Under the pieces are notes generated by a model, which did no database searches, was not told the origin of the DNA, and saw only the letters and a program-made list of their open reading frames with translations. 47,127 nt of DNA from an uncultured Pseudomonadota bacterium (GTDB lineage: Bacteria > Myxococcota_A > UBA796 > SXON01), in contig CAJBVW010000015.1 in assembly GCA_903959175.1 (NCBI GenBank), positions 1 to 47,127 of the forward strand, in the 5' to 3' direction. Position numbers and translations under genes: made by a program. The first letter of the stretch is position 1, and every line of letters starts with the position of its first letter. Positions 1 to 9,225 of this stretch are shown in pieces.

Positions 1-79
1 CGGCGAGGCCCACGTCTACTACGTCGACGCCCAGCCGGCGCACACGCCGGTCGCGGAGGTCGAGGCCTTCGAGGCGTGA
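1..79 (+). CDS. 3' end of an unidentified gene (partial)
   Basis: An open frame runs from base 2 to a TGA at 77-79 and encodes about 25 residues ending VAEVEAFEA. Its codon use is GC-rich at third positions, like the rest of the window. The start lies outside the window. The fragment carries no recognisable domain, so no function can be assigned. It ends 56 bases before the stop codon of the convergent fibrinogen-domain lipoprotein. Confidence 0.5.
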   Translation, partial: GEAHVYYVDAQPAHTPVAEVEAFEA

Positions 80-135
80 TCCGGCGCCCCGGCCTCACCC
101 GGCGTCCCGGTCGCGGCGCCGCGTCCTTCCCGTGC

Positions 136-1073
136 TCAGCGGTAGTAGATCGCCGCCCGGCAGTCGCCGTTCGTGTACGCGAGCGAGCGCTCGAGCACGT
201 CGCACCCCACGCCGTAGCCGGAGTTGTCCGTGCCGCCGGCGATGGCCGTCTGGCCGTACCCGCCGTCATCATCGAGGTTGAAGGAACGGATGCGGCCGTA
301 CGGCCCCTCCTGTTCCTCGTACCAGAAGTTGCGGCAGCCGCCGTCCGACGAGATCTCGGGGTTGGCGTCACACGCGAAGTTGGCGTCGAGGCGCACGGTG
401 CTCTGACGGGCGGGGTTCCACGCGTCGAGATGAAGATCGAGTTCGTACGCGGATGTCTCGAGGTTCACAAACGCGCCGTACGCGCGGTCGCTGGTGCGGT
501 TGTCCGCGGCGAACGCCCACGACGCCCAATCGGTGCCATCGGTGACACGGATCTCGGCCGCGGCGGGGTCGGGGATGTGCGCGAAGCAGGACGCCGCGCC
601 GGGGTCGCAGGCGGAGAGATCTTCCGCGAGCACGTCGTCCACGTCGCGCCAATTCACGGTGTCGTCCGCGTCGAACCACCACCACAACGTCCACCCGCCG
701 CCGTCGGTCTCCATGTCACAGCGGACGTCGAAGGCGGGGTTCCGCCCGTCTCCGTCCGGATCGATGGTGAAGACGCCCGAGGCCGCGGAGGGGTCGAGCG
801 CGAGGGCGTCGGCGCAGCTCGTCGGCGTGCGAACGGGCGGCGTGGTGTCGGTGTCCGAGTCCGCATCGGTGTCCGAGTCCGCATCGGTGTCCGAGTCCGT
901 ATCGGTGTCCGTGTCCGTGTCCGTGTCCGTATCGGTGTCCGTGTCCGTGTCCATGTCGGGTCCGTGTCGGCATCGGACATGTCGCCCTTGGCGGGGGGGG
1001 CCCCTTCGAGGGTGATGGTGCCGGGCGCACAGCCGATCGCGAGGACGGGGAGGAGCGGAAGGATGAGGCGCAC
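136..1073 (-). CDS. Fibrinogen-domain lipoprotein with Asp-Thr spacer (apparent -1 frameshift)
   Basis: The start is taken as GTG at 1073, behind a GGAG. It gives a lipoprotein signal ([15 protein letters not shown]) followed by a short linker. The reading frame then shifts by one base near 958-960. The second frame encodes a long Asp-Thr/Asp-Ser/Asp-Ala repeat and then a globular domain opening with [15 protein letters not shown], followed by a [13 protein letters not shown]-type motif. That motif is the hallmark N-terminal part of fibrinogen C-terminal-like domains, which in Myxococcota occur on outer-surface lipoproteins. The domain continues to the stop with several more Cys and Gly/Asp-rich loops that could bind Ca2+. 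One extra G in the run at 958-960 would join the frames as ...DTDPDMDTDT..., giving about 312 residues. The break may be an assembly error, a recent mutation or programmed; a short run of G makes an error most likely. Confidence 0.7.
846..957. repeat. Hexanucleotide tandem repeat coding Asp-Thr/Ser/Ala
   Basis: Units of the type GTGTCC, GTATCG, GCATCG and GAGTCC follow one another. They encode the acidic spacer of the fibrinogen-domain lipoprotein on the minus strand. Six-base units keep the frame when copies are gained or lost, so spacer length can vary between strains without loss of the protein. Confidence 0.85.
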
Positions 1074-1174
1074 ACGGTCTCCGGGGCGCGGGGAGGATCG
1101 CACGCCGCGCGGGCGCGCGGAAGGGGGCGGCGCACCGGACGCCCCTCGCGTCCGCCGCCGGGCCGCGTTTCATT

Positions 1175-1217
1175 CGGTTCTCCGGTGCCGGTTCTCCGGT
1201 GCCGGTTCTCACCGTGC
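1175..1217. repeat. 14-bp tandem repeat in a divergent intergenic region
   Basis: CGGTTCTCCGGTGC occurs at 1175-1188 and again at 1189-1202. A third, diverged copy runs from 1203 to about 1217. The repeat lies in the 214-base region between the divergent lipoprotein genes starting at 1073 and 1288. It could be an operator array or a simple slippage product. No convincing -35/-10 pair is visible beside it. Confidence 0.6.
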
Positions 1218-1287
1218 CGGCGAGCGCCCGCGCATCCGCGTGGCGCCCGCGCGCGCTGGCGGGTAACGGGGCGCCCCGAGGTGTTCA

Positions 1288-2313
1288 GTGCACGCTTTCC
1301 TCCTTCCGATCGCCTTGACCGTCCTGCTCTCCGGCTGCGTCCCTCGCGCGATCATCGCGTACGACATGCCCGCCGAGCTCACCGTACCCGGCGACGTTCG
1401 TTCGCTCGCGCTCGTCGACCGCAAGGGCTCCGATCTCTCCGCCGCGGCGAGGCTCGCGCTCCAGGAAGAGATCCAGGGCGGGGCGCGGTACACGATCGCC
1501 GAGCCCGCCGCGGCGCAGAGCGCCCTCGGGCGCGTGCAGGGCATCGTCGGACAGCCCCTCCCCGCCGACGCCATCGCGGCGCTCCGCAAGGCCGCGGGTG
1601 CGGACGGCATTGTGGCCGTCGACCAGGTCGAGACCCTCGAGTCCTGGAGCTACGCCCAGCACACCGAGACCCGCACCCACACCGAGACGCGCACCCCCTC
1701 CAACTGCCCGTCCTGCCCGGCCGTCGCTACCGACGTCACCGAGGAGGTCCCGATGATCGACGCGACGGTGAGCGTCACGGTGAACGTGGGCTACCAACTC
1801 TACGGTGCGAACGGCGAGGTCGTCGACGCCTGGACCGAGAGCGCCACGGAGGCGCTCACCGGCTCCGCGGAGACCGAGGCCGATGCCCGCCGCGAGGTGG
1901 GCGACACGAAGTCCGTCGCCGAGGATCTGGCATCCGCGACCGCGTTCGAGGCGGCCCGCCACATCGCGCCGTGGAGCACGAGCGTGGACCGCAAGTGGTA
2001 CGCCGCGGGCGGGCCCGAGGTCACCGCCGGCGCCAAGCTGGCGAAGGCCGACAACTGGGCGGGTGCGGAGAAAGCCTGGCGAAAGGGCCGTAAGACCGCC
2101 GCGGGAGACGCGAAGGGTCGCGTGATCTACGACCTCGCCGTCGCCGCCGAGCGCCGCGGGGACATCGCGACGGCGCTCAAGCTCGTCAAGGAGGCGAAGC
2201 CCTTCCTCAGCAACCCGAAGCGCGCCGACGAGTACCAGGCCGCCCTCCGCGACCGGAAGCGCCAGGCCTCGACGCTCGCCGCGCAGATGGCGCCGCCGCC
2301 CGAAGGGGACTGA
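1288..2313 (+). CDS. DUF6340-like lipoprotein with TPR-like C-terminus
   Basis: The GTG start at 1288 follows GAGG (1278-1281) at a six-base spacing. The product has 341 residues and begins with signal and lipobox MHAFLLPIALTVLLSGC, so it is probably a lipoprotein of the cell envelope. The sequence after the lipid-anchor Cys (MPAELTVPGDVRSLALVDR) and the later segment on subunit identity (AAGADGIVAVDQVE, then NVGYQLYGANGEVVDAW) resemble the DUF6340 family of envelope lipoproteins. The last third is helical, with a TPR-like pattern (DNWAGAEKAWRKG, then AVAAERRGDIATALKLVKEA). The family's function is not known. The gene is monocistronic as far as can be seen, with its own divergent upstream region. 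Confidence 0.7.
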   Translation: MHAFLLPIALTVLLSGCVPRAIIAYDMPAELTVPGDVRSLALVDRKGSDLSAAARLALQEEIQGGARYTIAEPAAAQSALGRVQGIVGQPLPADAIAALRKAAGADGIVAVDQVETLESWSYAQHTETRTHTETRTPSNCPSCPAVATDVTEEVPMIDATVSVTVNVGYQLYGANGEVVDAWTESATEALTGSAETEADARREVGDTKSVAEDLASATAFEAARHIAPWSTSVDRKWYAAGGPEVTAGAKLAKADNWAGAEKAWRKGRKTAAGDAKGRVIYDLAVAAERRGDIATALKLVKEAKPFLSNPKRADEYQAALRDRKRQASTLAAQMAPPPEGD

Positions 2314-2369
2314 GGGCGCGGGCGGCGCGCGCACCCCGCGCGCGCCATCACCGCCCGGCAACTCCGGCG

Positions 2370-2509
2370 CTATTCCCGAGGCATCACGTTGGCGAAGTAG
2401 GTCCGTCCGGGCAGGGAGATGTCAACTCGGAAGCGAGTCTTGTCGTTATCTTGGGCTTCCCCACCTCCGTCCCGGCGTTGGCGCTGGCGATCGAGAGCAG
2501 GAGCAGCAT
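2370..2509 (-). pseudogene. Tiny exported peptide gene with one-base frameshift
   Basis: An ATG at 2509 lies just behind GAGG and opens a clean signal peptide (MLLLLSIASANA). As sequenced, that frame stops after 41 codons, at 2384. The frame one base over carries a much more protein-like end, DNDKTRFRVDISLPGRTYF and then ANVMPRE, with TAG at 2370-2372. One extra C in the CCCC run at 2459-2462 would fuse them into a 46-residue exported peptide. A TATAAT sits upstream at 2530-2535. It is either a real small gene with a sequencing error or a recently decayed one. Its function is unknown. Confidence 0.4.
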
Positions 2510-2529
2510 CAACACCTCGGGCGGAGGCT

Positions 2530-2535
2530 ATTATA
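2530..2535 (-). promoter_or_regulatory. Consensus -10 hexamer TATAAT
   Basis: On the minus strand a perfect TATAAT lies 21 bases upstream of the ATG at 2509, in the only AT-leaning patch of the 2314-2678 region. No good -35 stands 16-18 bases upstream; a TTGACC is only 3 bases away and cannot serve. It is the likely start site for the tiny exported peptide. The rest of 2536-2678 shows no other gene; it presumably contains the purL promoter, but no clear hexamers can be seen. Confidence 0.4.
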
Positions 2536-2678
2536 CACGGTCAAGCGTTGCAAGTGCTCCGTCTGAGCCGGAGCGCGCGGTCGGGGCGCCTGGGTCGGTG
2601 TGTCCGAGCTGCCCTCCCGCCCCCATCGCCACCCGCCCCTCGCCGGGATAGTCGGGCGCGCCCGGCTTTGGAGGCCCT

Positions 2679-5600
2679 ATGCTCGTGCTCCCCGGTGGTC
2701 CTGCGCGCTCCGCGTTCCGCCTCGCGAAGCTCCTCGGTGCGGCGCGGTCAGTCGCCCCCGGTCTGACCGGCCTGCGCGCCGGCTGGCTCCACTTCGTCGA
2801 GGGGCACGACGGGGACGCCGCCTCCCTCGCCGTCCTCGGCCGCCTCCTCGACTACGAGGTCGAGCCCGCCGCCGCCCTCGATCGCGTCGACGTCGTCGTG
2901 GTCCCGCGCCCGGGCACCCTCTCGCCGTGGTCCACCAAGGCCACCGACATCGCGCGCGCCTGCGGCGTGGTCCTCGGCCGCGTCGAGCGCGGCGTGGGCT
3001 GGACCCTCCTCGGCGCCGTCTCCGCCGACGAGCGCCTCGCGCTCCTCCCGCTCCTCCACGACCGCATGACCGAGGCCGTCCTCCCCGCCGCCGCCGACGC
3101 CGCCGTGCTCTTCCGCCACGAGGCGCCCCGCACCTTCGCGCGCGTCCCCGTGCTGCAGGGCGGTCGCGACGCGCTGGTCGCCGCCGACCGTCGCCTCGGC
3201 CTCGCGCTCGCCCCGGACGAGGTCGACTACCTCGTCACCGCCTTCGCCGGCCTCGGCCGCGACCCCACGGACGTCGAGCTGATGATGTTCGCTCAGGCGA
3301 ACAGCGAGCATTGCCGGCACAAGATCTTCAACGCGAGCTGGACCCTCGACGGGCAGCCGGTCGACCGCTCCCTCTTCAAGATGGTCCGCCACACCCACGC
3401 GACCTCCCCGGGCGGCGTGCTCTCCGCGTACAGCGACAACGCGGCGGTGGTCGAGGGCTATCGCGTCGCGCGCTTCTTCCCGGACGCCGACGGCGTGTAC
3501 CGCGCCCACACCGAGAACGCGCACCTGCTGATGAAGGTGGAGACCCACAACCACCCCACCGGCATCTCCCCGCACTCCGGCGCGGCCACCGGCGCCGGCG
3601 GCGAGATCCGCGACGAGGGCGCCACCGGCCGCGGCGCGAAGCCCCGCGCGGGGTTGTCCGGCTTCACCGTGAGCGACCTGCACCTCCCCGGCGCGGAGCG
3701 GCCCTGGGAGTCGTCCGTCGGCACCTCGCCGCGCATGGCCACCGCGCTCGACATCATGATCGACGGCCCGCTCGGCGGCGCCGCCTTCAACAACGAGTTC
3801 GGCCGGCCCAACCTCAACGGCTACTTCCGCACCTTCTGCGTCGCCGTCGAGACCGACGCCGGCCCCGAGCTCCGCGGCTTCCACAAGCCGGTGATGGTCG
3901 CGGGCGGCTACGGCAACCTGCGCGACGGCCACGTGCTCAAGGAGCGCGTCCCCGAAAACGCCGCGATCATCGTGCTCGGCGGCCCGGCGATGCTCATCGG
4001 CCTTGGCGGCGGCGCGGCGTCGAGCGTCGGCACCGGCGAGCTCGCCAACGCGGACCTCGACTTCGCCAGCGTCCAGCGCGCGAACCCCGAGATGCAGCGC
4101 CGCGCGCAGGAGGTCATCGACCGATGCTGGGCGTTGGGCCTGGACAATCCGATCCGCTCCGTCCACGACGTCGGCGCGGGCGGCCTCTCCAACGCGCTCC
4201 CCGAGCTCGTGAACGACGCCGGTCGCGGCGCCCGCTTCGACCTGAAGCTCGTCCCGAGCGACGAGCCCGGCCTCTCGCCCCTCGAGCTCTGGTGCAACGA
4301 GGCCCAGGAGCGCTACGTTCTCGCCGTCGCCCCGGAGGACGTGCCCCGCTTCGCCGCGATCTGCGCCCGCGAGCGCGCTGTGTGGGCCGTCGTCGGCCAC
4401 GCCACGCCCGAGGGCTGGCTCCGCGTGGAGGACGGTCGCTCCGCCGCCGCCGCCGCCGCCGCCCCCCCCATCGATCTGCCGCTCGACCTCCTCCTCGGCA
4501 AGCCGCCAAAGATGCACCGCGACGCCCGCCGCGGCGGCCCCGCCCGGGACATCTCTCCCCTCGGTGCCGTCGACGCAAAGGACGCGTTGTACCGCCTCCT
4601 CGCGCTCCCCACCGTCGCGAGCAAGGAGTTCCTCCTCACCATCGGCGACCGCTCCGTCACCGGCACCGTCGTGCGCGACCAGATGGTCGGGCCGTGGCAG
4701 GTCCCCGTGGCGGACGTGGCGGTCACCGTCACCGACTACGTCGGCTACCAGGGCGAGGCCATGGCGATGGGCGAGCGCCCCCCCGTCGCCCTCCTCTCCG
4801 GCCCCGCGAGCGGCCGCCTCGCCGTCACCGAGGCCCTGACCAACCTCCTCGCGGCGGACGTGGGAGACCTCTCCCGCGTCGTCCTCTCCGCCAACTGGAT
4901 GTGCGCCGCCAGCCACCCCGGCGAGGACGGCCGCCTCGTCGACACCGTCCACGCCGTCGCGATGGAGCTCTGCCCGGCGCTCGGCATCGCCATCCCCGTC
5001 GGCAAGGACTCGATGTCCATGCGCGCCGGCTGGACCGACGCCGCGGGCGACCACAAGGTCGTCTCGCCGCTCACCCTCGTCGTCACCGCCTTCGCGCCCG
5101 TGCGCGACGTGCGCCGCACGCTCACGCCGCAGCTCCGCACCGACGTCGCGAGCGTCCTCGTACACGTCGACCTCTCCGGCTTCCGCGGCCGCCTCGGCGG
5201 CTCGGCCCTCGCCCAGGTGTACGGCCGCATCGGGACCACCCCCGCCGACCTCGACGATCCCGCCGCGCTGATCGGCCTCTGGACCGTCGTGAACGCGTGG
5301 CGTGACCGCGTCCTCGCCTGGCACGACGTGTCGGACGGCGGCCTCGCCGTCACCCTCGTGGAGATGATGTTCGCCGGCCACACCGGCGTGGACGTGACGG
5401 TCGCCGGCCCCGCCGACGCCCTCTACGCCGAGGAGCCCGGTGGCGTGCTCCAGGTCGCCGAGGCCGACGCCGACGGCCTCCTCGCCGCCCTCGCCGCCGC
5501 CGGCGTCCCCGCCCGCCGTCTCGGTGCCGTCGCGACCGACGATCACTTGACCGTCCGCGGCCCCGACAGCGTCCTCCTCCGCGAGGATCGCGTCGCCCTC

Positions 5601-6515
5601 CACCGCGCCTGGGGCGAGACCAGCTTCCGCATCCAGGCCCTCCGCGACGACCCGACGTGCGCCCAGGAGGCCTACGACGCCCTGCTCGACCGCGCCGACC
5701 CGGGCATCACCCCCGTCGTCACCTTCGACCCCGGCGCCCCGGCGCTGATCGGCGCCGCGCGCCCCCGCGTCGCGATCCTCCGCGAGCAGGGCGTCAACGG
5801 CCAGCTCGAGATGGCCGCCGCGTTCGACCGCGCCGGCTTCGATGCGATCGACGTGCACATGTCCGACATCCACGAGGGCCGGGACGATCTGTCGACCTAC
5901 CGCGGCGTCGTCGCGTGCGGCGGCTTCTCCTACGGCGACGTGCTGGGCGCCGGCGGCGGATGGGCCAAGGCGATCCTCTTCAACCCGCGCACGCGGGACC
6001 ACTTCGCCCGCTTCTTCGCCCGCCCCGACACCTTCTCGCTCGGCGTGTGCAACGGCTGCCAGATGATGGCGCAGCTCCGCGAGCTCGTGCCCGGTGCCGA
6101 GGCGTGGCCGCGCTTCGTCCGCAACCGCTCCGAGCAGTTCGAGGCGCGCGTCGCGATGGTGCGGATCGAACAGAGCCCGAGCCTCTTCTTCGCGGGCATG
6201 GCGGGCAGCCAGCTCCCCGTCGCCGTCGCCCACGGCGAGGGCCGCGCCCTCTACGCCCCCGGCGTCGCCGAGGCCCTCGTGGCGGCGCGCTTCGTCGACC
6301 GTCGCGGCGCGCTCGCGACGCGCTACCCCGACAACCCCAACGGCTCCCCGGCGGGCATCACGTCGGTCACGACGACGGACGGCCGCGCGACCCTCATCAT
6401 GCCGCACCCGGAGCGCGTCTTCCGCACCGTCACCAACTCGTGGCACCCGCCCGGCTGGGGCGAGGACGGCCCGTGGATGCGCATGTTCCGCAACGCGCGG
6501 GCGTGGGTGGGGTAG
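2679..6515 (+). CDS. purL: Phosphoribosylformylglycinamidine synthase, large one-chain type
   Basis: This enzyme makes FGAM from FGAR, ATP and glutamine in purine synthesis (cytoplasm). At 1278 residues it is the fused form (PurS-like, PurL and PurQ parts in one chain), usual for proteobacteria. Visible motifs include [18 protein letters not shown], the [13 protein letters not shown] phosphate loop, [28 protein letters not shown] and [11 protein letters not shown]. The glutaminase domain starts near residue 1028 ([16 protein letters not shown]). Its nucleophile Cys is about residue 1124 in [10 protein letters not shown], and the His/Glu partners are in PHPERVF (about 1243 and 1245). The ATG at 2679 is set by GGAGG at 2670-2674. 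A short Ala run (about residues 589-594) separates the two halves. The gene appears intact. Confidence 0.97.
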   Translation: MLVLPGGPARSAFRLAKLLGAARSVAPGLTGLRAGWLHFVEGHDGDAASLAVLGRLLDYEVEPAAALDRVDVVVVPRPGTLSPWSTKATDIARACGVVLGRVERGVGWTLLGAVSADERLALLPLLHDRMTEAVLPAAADAAVLFRHEAPRTFARVPVLQGGRDALVAADRRLGLALAPDEVDYLVTAFAGLGRDPTDVELMMFAQANSEHCRHKIFNASWTLDGQPVDRSLFKMVRHTHATSPGGVLSAYSDNAAVVEGYRVARFFPDADGVYRAHTENAHLLMKVETHNHPTGISPHSGAATGAGGEIRDEGATGRGAKPRAGLSGFTVSDLHLPGAERPWESSVGTSPRMATALDIMIDGPLGGAAFNNEFGRPNLNGYFRTFCVAVETDAGPELRGFHKPVMVAGGYGNLRDGHVLKERVPENAAIIVLGGPAMLIGLGGGAASSVGTGELANADLDFASVQRANPEMQRRAQEVIDRCWALGLDNPIRSVHDVGAGGLSNALPELVNDAGRGARFDLKLVPSDEPGLSPLELWCNEAQERYVLAVAPEDVPRFAAICARERAVWAVVGHATPEGWLRVEDGRSAAAAAAAPPIDLPLDLLLGKPPKMHRDARRGGPARDISPLGAVDAKDALYRLLALPTVASKEFLLTIGDRSVTGTVVRDQMVGPWQVPVADVAVTVTDYVGYQGEAMAMGERPPVALLSGPASGRLAVTEALTNLLAADVGDLSRVVLSANWMCAASHPGEDGRLVDTVHAVAMELCPALGIAIPVGKDSMSMRAGWTDAAGDHKVVSPLTLVVTAFAPVRDVRRTLTPQLRTDVASVLVHVDLSGFRGRLGGSALAQVYGRIGTTPADLDDPAALIGLWTVVNAWRDRVLAWHDVSDGGLAVTLVEMMFAGHTGVDVTVAGPADALYAEEPGGVLQVAEADADGLLAALAAAGVPARRLGAVATDDHLTVRGPDSVLLREDRVALHRAWGETSFRIQALRDDPTCAQEAYDALLDRADPGITPVVTFDPGAPALIGAARPRVAILREQGVNGQLEMAAAFDRAGFDAIDVHMSDIHEGRDDLSTYRGVVACGGFSYGDVLGAGGGWAKAILFNPRTRDHFARFFARPDTFSLGVCNGCQMMAQLRELVPGAEAWPRFVRNRSEQFEARVAMVRIEQSPSLFFAGMAGSQLPVAVAHGEGRALYAPGVAEALVAARFVDRRGALATRYPDNPNGSPAGITSVTTTDGRATLIMPHPERVFRTVTNSWHPPGWGEDGPWMRMFRNARAWVG

Positions 6516-6536
6516 GCTCGACGGGTCGGAGCTTCA

Positions 6537-7325
6537 ATGGTCCTCCTCGCCTTGTTCGCCTGCGCCGACCCGCCCGTCGAGGCGCCCGTCTCCGAGGAGG
6601 GGCTCACCCTCGACCAGATGACCGTCCAGGCCATCCAGCAGTTCCACGAGCCCGCCGCCGCTGACCGCGTCGCGGACCTCCGCGACTGGCTCGTCGTGAA
6701 CCGCCCGGCGTGGGCCGAGGACGACTGGACCGGCGGCTACACCCTCGGCCCCATCGGCGAGGCCGACGTCTCCACCGTCGCCCACAGCGAGAACACGAAC
6801 TGGGAGGAGGTCCTCGGCGCCGGCGTGCCGCTCGTCGTCCGCGGCACGGTGGACGGCTACGCGGACGCCGCGACCGAGGAAGATCAGAGCTTCGCCGACC
6901 CCTCCACCTACATCGAGTGGACGCGCACAATCACCTCCGGCACCGCCGCGGGCTTCGTCGCGGGCGAGCCGATGGAGACCGACAACGTGATCGAGAAGGG
7001 CGGCCCCTTCGGCGTCGTCATCCCCTACGAGGCCAACAAGGACTTCATCTGGTTCGACGACGTGCTCGCCGCGCGCACCTGGGTCCCCGAGGAGGGCTGG
7101 GGCGAGGACGGCAAGAACGGCATCATCTGTGGCTTCACCCTCGAGATGTGGTTCGAGGAGGACGGCGAGCTCATCTGGTACAACGCCAGCTGGACCCAGA
7201 TCGCGACCGTCATCGGCGACACCTTCCCGGAGGACGTGCTCGTCGGCCAATTCATCGACGGCACCATCGACTACATGCTCGGGACCGAGGCGTTCGTGAT
7301 GGGGGAGTACGTCCCCGAGGAGTAG
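6537..7325 (+). CDS. Lipoprotein of unknown function
   Basis: The ATG at 6537 sits five bases after a GGAG, only 21 bases downstream of the purL stop, so the two may be co-transcribed. The product has 262 residues and opens MVLLALFACADPPVE: a minimal lipobox (LFAC) with no basic residue before the hydrophobic core. The mature part is acidic and Trp-rich. I recognise no family. Two segments look like strands facing a pocket (WTGGYTLGPIGEADVSTV; GPFGVVIPYEANKDFIWF), but this is only impression. It ends in a palindrome shared with the convergent ABC operon. Confidence 0.75.
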   Translation: MVLLALFACADPPVEAPVSEEGLTLDQMTVQAIQQFHEPAAADRVADLRDWLVVNRPAWAEDDWTGGYTLGPIGEADVSTVAHSENTNWEEVLGAGVPLVVRGTVDGYADAATEEDQSFADPSTYIEWTRTITSGTAAGFVAGEPMETDNVIEKGGPFGVVIPYEANKDFIWFDDVLAARTWVPEEGWGEDGKNGIICGFTLEMWFEEDGELIWYNASWTQIATVIGDTFPEDVLVGQFIDGTIDYMLGTEAFVMGEYVPEE

Positions 7326-7339
7326 GCGCCGCCTACTTC
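7319..7339. terminator. Palindromic hairpin spanning two convergent stop codons
   Basis: AGTAGGCG and CGCCTACT (7321-7337) form a perfect inverted repeat around one central base. In RNA this gives a six-base stem AGTAGG/CCTACT with loop CGCCG, extendable by two pairs (one G-U). The TAG of the plus-strand lipoprotein (7323-7325) and of the minus-strand permease (7333-7335) lie in opposite arms. There is no strong U tract, so it may act as a bidirectional transcript-end hairpin rather than a classical terminator. Confidence 0.5.
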
Positions 7340-9225
7340 CCCATGCGCCACAACACCACGACGATCCCGATGATCGCCAGCACCATCTCGGGCCGGAAGC
7401 CGAGCTCGATGCCCGCCACGCCCGCCGCCACGATCAGGCCGTTGTTCATCATGTGCATGACGATCGGCACGACCAGCGAGCCGCTGCGCACCCGCGCGAA
7501 GCCGAAGAGCAGGCCGAGGAGCGCGGTGGGGACGATGCGGTAGAGGGAGAGGTGGAACAGGCCGAACGCCACAGCGGTCAGGACGATGGCGAACGCCGGG
7601 TGCAGCGACTTGCGCAGCAGGCCGAGGATGGCGCCGCGGAAGAGCATCTCCTCGCAGAGGCCCGGCGCGACGGCGACGAGGAAGAACAGCGTCGCGGTCG
7701 GCAGGTCCGGGATCATCCCGGAGAGCATCTTCAGCATCTCCGGCGACATCGGCATCACGGCGCTCTGGGCGGCCTCGACCGTGAGGCCGATCAGCGGGCA
7801 GAGGAGCCCGGCGAGCACGCCCCAGGCGAGGTCGCGGGGGCGCGGCGCGTGGAGGGCGAGGGTCTCGCGGAGGTTCAGGCCGAAGAAGGCCGGGGCGAGC
7901 AGGCCGATCGGCAGGAACAGCCCGAACTGGGAGAGCGCCATGCCCCAGGCGAAGTCGGCCTGCTGGGCGGGAGACGCCACGAACCAGAGCGTTGCTAGCC
8001 CGAGCGCGAAGACGGCGAGGGCGTCGGGGACGAAGTCGCCGCGGAGGCGCCGGTGCCCGCCGCCGCGGTCGCCGAGGAGCACCTCTTCCCGCGACAGCCA
8101 GCGCGTGGTCGCGGTCAGCGCCGCGCCCGCGTACACCGTGCTCGCGACGAGGGCGATCAGCAGGGGGACCGGCTGGACCGTGCCGAGGAGGACCTCCTTG
8201 AGCGCGACCGAGAGGTTGGAGATGGGGATCAACGCCACCATCGGCGTGAGCGTCGCGTCGGGGAGCAGCGCGACGGCGGCGAGGCCGGCGGGCACCACGA
8301 GGGCCGGGAAGGCGTAGACCTGCCCCGACTTGAAGTCGCTCACGCGGGCGGCGGCGGCGGTGAGGATCGCGGCGAGCGTCGCGGCGAGCGGCAGGAAGAG
8401 CACGAGCGAGACGAAGTAGGCGCGCACGGGCAGAGCGGTGCCGCCGGTCATCGACGCGCCGAGGGAGGTCAGCGAGGTCACGTAGAGCGACGTCAGCGAG
8501 ACGAACGCGGCGGCGAGCACGAGCGTCAACACGACGATGAACTTGGCGACGGCGATGTCACGGCGGTTCGCGGCGGTCGAGAGGAGGGTCTCGATGGTGC
8601 GCCGCTCCTTCTCGCCAGTCACGACGTCGAGCGCGGTGTAGATGCCGCCGCTGGCCACGAGCATCATCAGCAGGGCGGGGACGGCGCTCGCCGCGAGGCG
8701 GAGCGTGCGGTCCGCGGCGGAGATGGTGTCGTCGCTGGTGGTCACGACGGTGCGCGCGGGATCCACGGCGCCGGCGGCCACGAAGGTGGCGGTACGCTCG
8801 GCCTCGCCCGCGCGGGTGGCCAGGGCCTCGGCGCGCTTGCGGGCGGTCATGCCGGAGCGGGCGCCGGGGTCGTAGCGGACCTCCGCGTGGAACGGCGCGC
8901 CGGGCGGCGAGAGGACGAGGGTGGCGTTGGGGCCCTTCGTGGCCGTGGAAGCGTCGTCTCGCGGAGGTGCATTGGCCGCCGCGACGAGCACGGTGTTTGC
9001 GTCGGCGTAGGGGGTCAGCCGCGCGAGGTCTCCCTCGACCGCGAGGGTGACCGGGGCGGCGTCCGCGCTGCTCGACGCGCTGCGCTGCACCTGCGCGAGG
9101 CCGACACCGACGAGCGGGAAGAGGAGCCCCTGCCCGAGCACGAGCACGAGCACGGTGACGCGGTCGCGGAGGTGGTGCCGGAGCTCCCCCGCGACCAGCG
9201 CGCCGATGGTGGAGCGCGCGCTCAG
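7333..9225 (-). CDS. ABC-2 permease fused to CPBP intramembrane protease
   Basis: The product is a 630-residue membrane protein. Its first part is a NatB-like ABC-2 permease: one N-terminal TM, a large extracytoplasmic domain, then the GEKERRTIETLL motif typical of these permeases before more TM segments. The C-terminal part is a CPBP (CaaX-like, Abi) protease domain with all motifs visible: EEMLFR (about residues 525-530), FGLFH (His about 558) and HMMNN (about 591-595). The only sensible start is CTG at 9225, overlapping the ATPase stop as CTGA; there is no ATG, GTG or TTG until within the first TM. The gene is third in an operon after a permease and an ATPase. Such fusions are known in myxobacteria and relatives. 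The substrate is unknown. Confidence 0.88.
   Translation of the reverse strand: MSARSTIGALVAGELRHHLRDRVTVLVLVLGQGLLFPLVGVGLAQVQRSASSSADAAPVTLAVEGDLARLTPYADANTVLVAAANAPPRDDASTATKGPNATLVLSPPGAPFHAEVRYDPGARSGMTARKRAEALATRAGEAERTATFVAAGAVDPARTVVTTSDDTISAADRTLRLAASAVPALLMMLVASGGIYTALDVVTGEKERRTIETLLSTAANRRDIAVAKFIVVLTLVLAAAFVSLTSLYVTSLTSLGASMTGGTALPVRAYFVSLVLFLPLAATLAAILTAAAARVSDFKSGQVYAFPALVVPAGLAAVALLPDATLTPMVALIPISNLSVALKEVLLGTVQPVPLLIALVASTVYAGAALTATTRWLSREEVLLGDRGGGHRRLRGDFVPDALAVFALGLATLWFVASPAQQADFAWGMALSQFGLFLPIGLLAPAFFGLNLRETLALHAPRPRDLAWGVLAGLLCPLIGLTVEAAQSAVMPMSPEMLKMLSGMIPDLPTATLFFLVAVAPGLCEEMLFRGAILGLLRKSLHPAFAIVLTAVAFGLFHLSLYRIVPTALLGLLFGFARVRSGSLVVPIVMHMMNNGLIVAAGVAGIELGFRPEMVLAIIGIVVVLWRMGK

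Noticed and set aside
2530-2545. TTGACC beside TATAAT as a -35 element
   Set aside because: Only three bases separate them; a sigma-70 promoter needs about 17.
2600-5305. 901-codon plus-strand frame overlapping purL
   Set aside because: Arg/Pro-rich composition and no domain; purL in another frame is beyond doubt.
2748-6446. 1232-codon minus-strand open frame opposite purL
   Set aside because: It mirrors purL, is Arg/Gly/Val-rich with no motifs, and arises from G/C third positions on the coding strand.
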